A DNA stretch of 19,134 bases from Chrysochromulina tobinii (taxonomy: Eukaryota > Haptophyta > Prymnesiales > Chrysochromulinaceae). Of the stretch, positions 7,679-14,306 are shown piece by piece. Position 1 is the first letter of the stretch. Every line of letters begins with the position of its first letter. Below the pieces are notes generated by a model. The model saw only the letters and a list, made by a program, of their open reading frames with translations. It was not told the origin of the DNA and searched no databases. The position numbers and the translations under genes are program-made. The stretch lies in assembly GCA_001275005.1 (NCBI GenBank), contig JWZX01000903.1, forward strand, positions 1 to 19,134, in the 5' to 3' direction.

Positions 7679-8968
7679 TCACTCTTCAATCTCTCGCGGC
7701 GGATGCATGCACATGTTCAAGAAGTTATCGATGGCGCCGACAGGGGGCCCAGCGCGCATGATGACCTTGAACTCGGCGAGGTCAATCTCGCCGTCCTTGT
7801 TCGTGTCGGCTGCTGCCATCATCTGAGCGATTTTTCGGTTGTCGAGGCCCTTCGGGTACACGCTCAGGATGTACGCCTTCATCTCTTCAGCATTGATCTT
7901 GCCGCTCTTGTCCGTGTCCACCTTGACAAACGACGCCTCCAGGCCTGCATCCGACTTGTCGATATCCTCTGCAAAAGCAGCCTGAAAGCCCTGGGTGACG
8001 CCGAGAGTGTCGAACGTCTTCTCGAGTCCGATGACCACAAAGCCGCCGGTAGCCTTGACGCCTCTGACCGTGGCCTTGCCGACAAAGACGGCGCCATCGC
8101 CGATGGTCTTGACGCCCCCGACCGTGGCGCCGATGCCAGCGTCAACGGCGCCGCCGATGGCCCCGTCTGCTGCCTTCTTGGGTCCAGCGCGCATGATGAC
8201 CTTGAACTCGGCGAGGTCAATTTCGCCATCCTTGTTCGTGTCCGCCGCCGCCATCATCTCGCCGATGGTCTTGTCATTTACACCCTTCTCGTACACGCTC
8301 TGGATGTACGCCTTCATCTCTTCATGGTTGATCTTGCCGCTCTTGTCCGTGTCCACCTTGACAAACGACGCCTCCAGGCCTGCATCCGACTTGTCGATCC
8401 CCTTGCCAAAGACCGCTTGGAAGCCCGCAGTCACGCCCGTCTTCTGAAGTCCTGTGACGACAAGGCCACCTGTAGCCTTGGCACCGTTGACCGTTGCCGT
8501 ACCAACGACCTTGGCTCCCTCAACAACAGCCCCGTCTGACTTTTTGGGGCCGGCACGCATGATGACCTTGAACTCGGCGAGGTCGATCTCGCCATTCTTG
8601 TTCGTGTCCGCCGTCATCATTTCATCGATGATCTTGAGGTCGAGTTCCTTGTCGTACACACTCAGGATGTACGCCTTCATCTCTGCGGCATCGATCTTGC
8701 CGTTCTTGTCCGAGTCCATCTTTGCAAATGCCGCCTCGAGGCCGCTATCCGTCTTGTCGATGCCCTCGCCAAAGACAGCTAGGAAGCCAGCGCCGACGCC
8801 GCCTCCAACAAACTTGACACCATTGACTGTGGCCGCGCCGATGGCCATGGCGCCGTCAAAGGTGCCTGAGCCGACTCTCTTGATGCCCTCAACGGCCAGC
8901 TCGATAAAGTTAGGCTTTGGCGCCTCGGCTTGGACAAATGGCGGCGCCGGCTCCTCGACCGGCACCAT
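7679..8968 (-). CDS. Six-EF-hand Ca2+-binding protein with synuclein/LEA-like 11-mer repeats
   Basis: Coordinates start at the ATG at 8968 (MVPVEEPAPP, 429 residues), where codon bias becomes strong. An in-frame ATG at 9025 would add 19 residues. Numbering from 9025, three modules each hold one EF-hand pair with intact loops: residues 104-115 and 140-151, 225-236 and 262-273, 370-381 and 407-418 (DTDKSGKINHEE and DTNKDGEIDLAE types). All keep acidic position 1 and Gly at position 6. Before each pair lie 11-residue units of the form V-x-G-x-K-x-x-G-x-x-x (45-77, 168-200, 302-341), the periodicity of amphipathic lipid-binding helices in synucleins and LEA proteins. Calcium binding is well supported; Ca2+-dependent membrane association is inference. 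No signal peptide or transmembrane span is seen. It is divergent from the membrane-protein gene at 9219. Confidence 0.88.
   Translation of the reverse strand: MVPVEEPAPPFVQAEAPKPNFIELAVEGIKRVGSGTFDGAMAIGAATVNGVKFVGGGVGAGFLAVFGEGIDKTDSGLEAAFAKMDSDKNGKIDAAEMKAYILSVYDKELDLKIIDEMMTADTNKNGEIDLAEFKVIMRAGPKKSDGAVVEGAKVVGTATVNGAKATGGLVVTGLQKTGVTAGFQAVFGKGIDKSDAGLEASFVKVDTDKSGKINHEEMKAYIQSVYEKGVNDKTIGEMMAAADTNKDGEIDLAEFKVIMRAGPKKAADGAIGGAVDAGIGATVGGVKTIGDGAVFVGKATVRGVKATGGFVVIGLEKTFDTLGVTQGFQAAFAEDIDKSDAGLEASFVKVDTDKSGKINAEEMKAYILSVYPKGLDNRKIAQMMAAADTNKDGEIDLAEFKVIMRAGPPVGAIDNFLNMCMHPPREIEE
7753..8716 (-). repeat. Internal EF-hand module repeats, nearly identical at DNA level
   Basis: The EF-hand pair is repeated three times, with starts of the shared segment near 7753, 8188 and 8556. 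Segments 7861-7964 and 8296-8398 are nearly identical, including a stretch of more than 60 bases without change. This points to recent duplication or gene conversion between modules. Confidence 0.85.
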
Positions 8969-9218
8969 CTTCTTGTGTGTGTGTATTGCAGCGGAGGTAC
9001 ATGAAGAGCAAGATTGAATCCCCATTTTTGGTTCGAGCCGCCCGAATGCATGCCCGAGCTACGATTCGTTCCGTGAGCTCGTCCCTTCATCTCTTCCGAT
9101 ACAGTGTCCTCCACTCCACGTGCAGCGCTTAAAGACGCTATTGACTTGAGATCTCGGTGTTTGAGATCTCAAGACTTCCAAACGGATTCCGTCCCGTCAG
9201 GGAGAGCTGCGGCCCGTC
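8969..9218. promoter_or_regulatory. Putative bidirectional promoter between the EF-hand and membrane-protein genes
   Basis: About 250 bp separate the two start codons. The region includes a short (GT)n/(CA)n tract next to the EF-hand start and a perfect hairpin at 9145-9173 near the plus-strand start. Shared control of the two genes is possible but is inferred from position. Confidence 0.45.
9145..9173. repeat. 11-bp perfect inverted repeat, 7-nt loop
   Basis: The arms CTTGAGATCTC (9145-9155) and GAGATCTCAAG (9163-9173) pair perfectly around GGTGTTT. Each arm itself contains the palindrome GAGATCTC. It lies 46 bp upstream of the plus-strand ATG at 9219, so it could be a protein-binding site or a hairpin in the leader. 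Confidence 0.9.
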
Positions 9219-11183
9219 ATGGGGTCACACTCGCGCGGCGGGGCGGGCGGCGCGCACACTCCCGCCATGTCTGCCTCCGATATGGACATGGACGGCATGG
9301 AGATTGAGGAGGAACCAGACAAGGGCAACGATGAGGGCTTCTACCAATCGACCATCCGACTCTTGAATCCAAGCCCCCCAGTGCAGCACATTGATCCGGA
9401 CGAGTTCCGTGAGTACTTCTTCTTGGCATACTCGAGTCGATTCGTCAACTCTATCTATGTCCTGCTCGCCATCTTCGGCGCGCAATTGCTTCTGCAACTG
9501 TTTCTGCACATGGATAGCAGTAGCTTCACCCAGTCCCTGACCGAAGTGCTCGCATCGAATGGGTACTTGGCCAAACAGGATGCTGCTCTTTCCTCCCGCT
9601 CCTTGAGCAGCTTTAGTGAGCAGCAGCTCTTTCTCATACAGATGATTCTGCCATTGTTGGCCGTCGTCATCGCAGCTATGGTGTGCTCATCATCATCGCT
9701 CTTTAACGCTAGGACACACAACTGGATCGTCGCCGGGATAGGAATCTCCATGCAGCTCGCCATCGGCTTCACGCCGCACCTCGCGCAAGCGGCGGAACTC
9801 CTCGGCTGGGAGAGCATCCCGTCCAACTGCTCCATCAGCGAAGCTGCACTGGTCATGCGATGCGATGTGACCATGTCGACGACGCCGACCTGCAACGCGG
9901 CTGCGCCAATGAGTAACGACTTATTCATCGTGCTGATCCTTCGGCGCGCTGCCTTCCACGCTGGCCAATCGCTCCTTCATTACGCGCTGGTCGCCCTCTT
10001 CATACCAGACCTGTTCCATGCGGCCGTCGTCATGGTGACCATCGCGGCGCTCAACTGCGCGCGCGCACAGTACCTGTGGAAGCAGGCGTTCTGCATCAAC
10101 CTGCTCGCGGCGACTTTGCCGTCGCACGTCACGTCGATCGCCGTGGCGCTCGCGGCGTGCCATCAGCAGAGGCAGCTCGTGCGACGGCAGCTGCTTCTGC
10201 AGAAGCAGCTGCAGGTGGCCAAGGACATCCGCATCGAGCAGTTGCAATGTGAAAAGGAGAGGCTTGACTTTGATCGCAAGGCCGCCCTCCAACGGGTGAG
10301 CCCGATGCGCCAAAGTGAACACGCTGCCGATGACGATGGCGGCCGCTCATATCTCGGTGATATCTCGGTGACCGAAACGGCCAGCTGTGAAATTGCTGAG
10401 TTGTTGGCCGACAACGGCCGGGGCAACAAATCCCCGTTCAGCTTTGCGGGGGATCGCTTCTACTCTGGGCGGCCGAGCTGCGATCTCCGCGAGATCTCGA
10501 CCCTTTCCCCGAGCTCGCCCCGATCTCCGAATAAGGACGCGGCCTCCAGATTGTACCACCTGCTTCCCCAGTACAGTTTCGAAGCCACCGACGAGAACGT
10601 CGTGTGGTTTCGCACGTCCGCCTCGCGCGAGCCCTACCGGCTTCACGTCTCTGACGGCCTGCTGCTCGGCGCGGATGGGCATCCCCTCGGGGGGGGAGCA
10701 TGCGGAGCGGCGGAGGCAGACTATCTCTTCGTCATCAGCGCGGAGGGCGATTTGCTCGCGGCGAGGCGGCCGCCCTTGGAATCGGCCCCGGCAGAGAGCT
10801 CGCCATCGCTGGCGTCGGGATCGACGAAAGAGGCGCCGCCGACGCTCGCGATGCATCATTCATCCCTCGTCGCTGGCGCCGCTGTCGCCGCCGCGGGCGA
10901 GATGACCGTCAAGAATGGCGCGCTGCTCTCCGTCTCGAATTGGTCGGGCCACTACGCGCCGCGCCCCTCGTGCCTTCGAGTCTTGTTAGACAAGCTCGAG
11001 GAGATGGGCGTCTCCGGCCTGGGGCACGTGCAGGTCCATGCGTGTGGGGCTCCGCCCCGGCGCACCGAGCAGAAGCGTGCGATGGAGGACAGCTTCAAAT
11101 CGAGCGCAGCCTCAGATGCGGGCTGCTCCACAGTGGCCTCGTCGGTGTACGATCCGGCGCAGGCCATGAAGACGGACGACTGA
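9219..11183 (+). CDS. Multi-pass membrane protein with coiled coil and IQM-like C-terminal module
   Basis: This intact 654-residue frame begins MGSHSRGG; a second ATG lies at 9267. After an acidic N-terminus there are five or six hydrophobic spans: about 76-97, 137-157, 168-185, 254-280 and 289-313, with a weaker one near 233-241. A Gln/Leu/Arg-rich helix (about 315-360, QRQLVRRQLLLQKQLQ) follows the last span, like the signalling helix of membrane sensors, but no cyclase or kinase domain follows. Residues about 455-603 include DYLFVISAEGDLLA, HHSSLVAGAAVAAAGE, NGALLSVSNWSGHY and LLDKLEEMGVSG. From memory these resemble the C-terminal module of plant calmodulin-binding IQM proteins (HSSF-L-AGG, AAG, SGHY, L-E-GV pattern). 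A canonical IQ motif is not seen. The likely site is a cell membrane with the C-terminus in the cytosol. Function unknown. Confidence 0.8.
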   Translation: MGSHSRGGAGGAHTPAMSASDMDMDGMEIEEEPDKGNDEGFYQSTIRLLNPSPPVQHIDPDEFREYFFLAYSSRFVNSIYVLLAIFGAQLLLQLFLHMDSSSFTQSLTEVLASNGYLAKQDAALSSRSLSSFSEQQLFLIQMILPLLAVVIAAMVCSSSSLFNARTHNWIVAGIGISMQLAIGFTPHLAQAAELLGWESIPSNCSISEAALVMRCDVTMSTTPTCNAAAPMSNDLFIVLILRRAAFHAGQSLLHYALVALFIPDLFHAAVVMVTIAALNCARAQYLWKQAFCINLLAATLPSHVTSIAVALAACHQQRQLVRRQLLLQKQLQVAKDIRIEQLQCEKERLDFDRKAALQRVSPMRQSEHAADDDGGRSYLGDISVTETASCEIAELLADNGRGNKSPFSFAGDRFYSGRPSCDLREISTLSPSSPRSPNKDAASRLYHLLPQYSFEATDENVVWFRTSASREPYRLHVSDGLLLGADGHPLGGGACGAAEADYLFVISAEGDLLAARRPPLESAPAESSPSLASGSTKEAPPTLAMHHSSLVAGAAVAAAGEMTVKNGALLSVSNWSGHYAPRPSCLRVLLDKLEEMGVSGLGHVQVHACGAPPRRTEQKRAMEDSFKSSAASDAGCSTVASSVYDPAQAMKTDD

Positions 11184-11776
11184 TGAATCGGTCGACTCGA
11201 CTAGCGAGAGCGGAGGAGCAAGGAGCTCGGGACGACGCGGAGTGACTCCATCGTGATGCCCACCAGGCCGATGGATCGACGGGTCGACGGGAAAATGGGA
11301 CGTGGCTGGCGCTGCGCTGCACTTCGTCAGACCGGTAGGGTCGTCCCATCGAGCTGTCGCCCCTCGCGATGTACGATGTCGCGTTGTCGTGTCGGGTCGC
11401 GGAGTACTCGATGTCAACTAGTGATGTGTACGTGCGGTGTGTGAACGTGAATACGTATACTGTGATGGTGAATACGTATATTGTAATTAGTATATTGTAT
11501 ACTAATCGTACTGTGATACGTATACTAATTATGGTGATCGGCGGTAATATTAATCACCAAAATTGGACATCGGAAGGAGCGGCCCGGCAGTCACAGACTT
11601 GTTCCGTCGGCAAGTTGCGACCGATTCTCGTGACCATTGACGCGAACTCACCTCGCTGCGGGCTCGTCTCACTGTCTCGGGCCCCAGGCGGCGCGCATCA
11701 GGCGGCTCCGCGCGCCTCATGTTGAGCTGGCTAGCGCTTCCGTTTGGCCGACGGTCGGTCGCTCATGTTGAGCTGG
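11184..11776. other. Convergent intergenic region with AT-rich island and hairpins
   Basis: The gap between the 3' ends of the membrane-protein and MFAP1 genes turns sharply AT-rich at about 11440-11570. There GTGAATACGTATA occurs twice 21 bp apart, an inverted repeat with 9-bp arms sits at 11486-11506, and TGGTGAT/ATCACCA pair at 11532-11559. TGTAA occurs once near 11482 on the plus strand. I see no gene. It probably ends transcription from both sides. Confidence 0.6.
11486..11506. repeat. 9-bp perfect inverted repeat, 3-nt loop, in the AT-rich island
   Basis: The arms ATTAGTATA (11486-11494) and TATACTAAT (11498-11506) pair perfectly. The hairpin lies midway between two convergent genes, where a terminator or processing signal would be expected. 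Confidence 0.85.
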
Positions 11777-11807
11777 CTAGCGCTTCCGTTTGGCCGACGG
11801 GCGGTCA
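11716..11807 (-). repeat. 46-bp tandem duplication of the MFAP1 3' end
   Basis: Units 11716-11761 and 11762-11807 match at 44 of 46 bases. The inner copy carries the last codons and stop of MFAP1 (DRPSAKRKR then TAG). The outer copy repeats that coding end out of frame in the 3' untranslated region. Confidence 0.95.
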
Positions 11808-13342
11808 AAGTCGTTCGCCCCCTTGAGCCCGGCCTGCTTGGACTGCGCCTTTTGCTGCAGCTGCTTCTCCTCTGCCCAGAGGGGCGTGGGCGTGGCGCCG
11901 TGTTGGGCGACGAGATCGTGAAGCGAAGGGCCGGTGCCGGCTGGGGCGGCGATACCGGTCGAGCGGCCGCCGCTCGAGGCTCCCTTGCGGCTGAACCCGG
12001 ACGTGTCCTCATTCGATAGGTGCGTCCATTTCACCTGGGAGCGGAAGCCAAAGTTCTTGACCTGCATGGGCGCGGGCATCGCCGCCTTATCTCCGATGGC
12101 GTCCTTACCGGTCGCATGGCCGTAGTCGCGCATGAGGACAGGGCCGAGCCTCGCGTCGCCCTTCTCGTCCTCATCCTGGAAGTAGGCGCCCTTGTGGTAG
12201 TACTTTTGGAGGAATTTCCATTGCGCCTTCTCCTCGTGCGCGTTCGCCTTCCCTGCCCTGAACTTGGCGTCTTCCTCCGCCCTCTGCTCATCAGTCAAGC
12301 TGCGTCGTCGATCAAGCTCCGCCTTCTCCCGCTCAGCGGCAGCACGCTCGGCGCGCTCGCGCCGCACGCGCTGGAGCTCGCGCAGCTTCCACGCGTCGAA
12401 CTCCTCGAGCTCATTCACTTCGTCATCATCCTCTGGCAGGGCGCCGAACTCGAGCGCCGTGTCGAGCACCCCGCTCTCCTCCTTGCGCACTGCCTCGACG
12501 AGGAGCGCCTTGGACTCGGCCTGCCGGCGCGCAGCGGCGTCGCGCTTGCGCTCGCGCTCGGCCTCGGCCGCGGCCTCCAGCGCCTCCCGCTCCTTGACTG
12601 TCTCACGCGCGCTCGCTGCGATGAAAACTGGCTTGAGCAGCGGCCGCCCGCGCGACGCTGCCGCCTCGTCGTCGTCGTCGTCGTCGTCGGTCTCGTAAGA
12701 GGACGAACCACTCTCGTCGTCCGACGCAGCGGCGGCCGGCCGGCCTGCTAGCCTGCCCGCCGCCGCAGACGGCTCCTCACGATCCTCCTCACGCTCCTCC
12801 TCCTCCTCGTCCCCTGCACTGCCCGTCGCACGTGCCGCCGTCTCCTCCTCCTCCTGTCGCCTGCGCCGCTGCACAGCACGCAGCCGCTCGCGTCGCGCCT
12901 CGACGGCGTCATCATCCTCCTCATTCACCTCCTCGGCCACCGGGCGGCCGCCCCGCTCGAGCACCGCGCTGCTGCCACCGCCGACGCGCTCGAGCACCTC
13001 GGGCGCCGCCGGCCGGCGCCGCCGGTGGCGCTCGCCGTCGTCGTCGCCGCCGCCGACGACGACTACGACGCCGCTCGTTGCCGCACCGGCCAACCGCCCC
13101 TGCCGTGGATCGAGAGCCGATGGCGGTGGCTTCGCAGCAGCTGCGCCAGCAGCTGCGAGACCTCCATGGCTGGCGGCCGAAGCCGTCTCCTCGACCGGAG
13201 CAGCCACGGGCGCCTTGCCAGGCCAATAGCGCGGAACGGTCACCTTTTCTACGACGCGCTCGGCGATACCACCGTCGCGGCGGGAGCCCACCAGCGAGTT
13301 GGCCTTGGCCTTCACCTCACTCTGGGCAGCGCGTGCTTGCAT
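11777..13342 (-). CDS. MFAP1: MFAP1-family spliceosomal protein
   Basis: The product has 521 residues from the ATG at 13342; the frame stays open upstream, but the conserved protein and codon bias begin here. Near the N-terminus is the family motif VEKVTVPRYWPGKAP (about residues 31-45). The middle is acidic and Arg/Glu-rich with a poly-Asp run, then LLKPVFI. The conserved C-terminal region starts near residue 315 (FDAWKLRELQRVRRERAER) and includes WKFLQKYYHKGAYFQDED, MQVKNFGF and KWTHLSNEDTSGF, ending DRPSAKRKR. MFAP1 is a nuclear component of the spliceosomal B complex needed for pre-mRNA splicing. The despite-its-name link to microfibrils in animals does not apply here. It is somewhat longer than animal MFAP1 because of Ala/Glu-rich expansions. 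It is divergent from the giant coiled-coil gene, 154 bp away. No intron is needed. Identification is firm. Confidence 0.94.
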   Translation of the reverse strand: MQARAAQSEVKAKANSLVGSRRDGGIAERVVEKVTVPRYWPGKAPVAAPVEETASAASHGGLAAAGAAAAKPPPSALDPRQGRLAGAATSGVVVVVGGGDDDGERHRRRRPAAPEVLERVGGGSSAVLERGGRPVAEEVNEEDDDAVEARRERLRAVQRRRRQEEEETAARATGSAGDEEEEEREEDREEPSAAAGRLAGRPAAAASDDESGSSSYETDDDDDDDEAAASRGRPLLKPVFIAASARETVKEREALEAAAEAERERKRDAAARRQAESKALLVEAVRKEESGVLDTALEFGALPEDDDEVNELEEFDAWKLRELQRVRRERAERAAAEREKAELDRRRSLTDEQRAEEDAKFRAGKANAHEEKAQWKFLQKYYHKGAYFQDEDEKGDARLGPVLMRDYGHATGKDAIGDKAAMPAPMQVKNFGFRSQVKWTHLSNEDTSGFSRKGASSGGRSTGIAAPAGTGPSLHDLVAQHGATPTPLWAEEKQLQQKAQSKQAGLKGANDFDRPSAKRKR

Positions 13343-13496
13343 CGCGAGACTCGCTACAAACCATATGAATATGAGAGAAGACGCAGGGTTAGTGTAGCCT
13401 TCAGTGGCCAAGCCGGTGCGGCATACTGCCGCCGTCGAGCTGCCGCTGCCTCCGAAACACACAAGAATTCGTGTGTTTCGGACGGACGGGGCGCCC
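13343..13496. promoter_or_regulatory. Putative bidirectional promoter of MFAP1 and the giant coiled-coil gene
   Basis: Only 154 bp separate the two start codons. The segment holds a perfect hairpin at 13452-13481 and an AT-richer patch near 13355-13380 close to the MFAP1 start. Function is inferred from position. Confidence 0.45.
13452..13481. repeat. 11-bp perfect inverted repeat, 8-nt loop
   Basis: The arms CCGAAACACAC (13452-13462) and GTGTGTTTCGG (13471-13481) pair perfectly around AAGAATTC. It lies 15 bp upstream of the plus-strand ATG, in the divergent promoter. Confidence 0.92.
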
Positions 13497-14213
13497 ATGA
13501 TGCTGCCGTGCTGCCTGCTTCTTCTGCTGCCATTCGCCTTCCTTCCCGTCGAGCCCCGCTCTCCGGCGTGCACGATATACGTGCTGGCCTTCCACGCCAT
13601 CGCGTGGCCCGCCGTCTTCTCAGCACACACTTGGAAGCTCCGCGCTGCCGCCTACACGGTGCTGGCAGTGGGAGCAGTACGCCAGTGGGCTTACCTGGGA
13701 GTGCACTCCGAGTTCCTTGGGCACGTCATCGCCGGCATTGCGCTCATTCGAGGCGGCGCCGGCGTGCTGCGCACCGAGCACGGCGGGCCGATGAAAGCAA
13801 CGCTGCCCACCGGCATGCTCGGCGTAGCGATTTTTGTGGTCGCTGGCGTGCTGCAGATCCAGACGACGCTCTGGCGGAAGGGCATGACGCTGCGGCACAC
13901 GGCGCACGTTTTCATCGATTTGGTCGGCGCTCTCATCTCGCTCGGCGTGCTGCTCTCCGCGGCCGCAGCGGCCGCCGGCTGCCTGCGCGCGGCCGCCGCG
14001 ATCGGCCGTGCGCGTGCGCTCCTCGAGCCCGCGGCTTACCTCGCACTGGGCGTACTACTGTACACGCACAGGCACGACGGCGCAGACCTCGCCATCCAAA
14101 TGCATGCCGTCCTCGGCGTGCTGCTCATGGCGCTCGCGGCCGCGCAGCTCCTCAACAATGCCGTGCACGCCGCCACTGGCGTGACGCCGCAGCACCAGCA
14201 GCAGCAGCAGCAC

Positions 14214-14306
<93 letters not shown>

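Noticed and set aside
13343-13630. N-terminal extension of the MFAP1 frame to 13630
   Set aside because: The extension has weak codon bias, contains the reverse of the divergent promoter hairpin and overlaps the start of the giant gene. Family similarity begins after the ATG at 13342.
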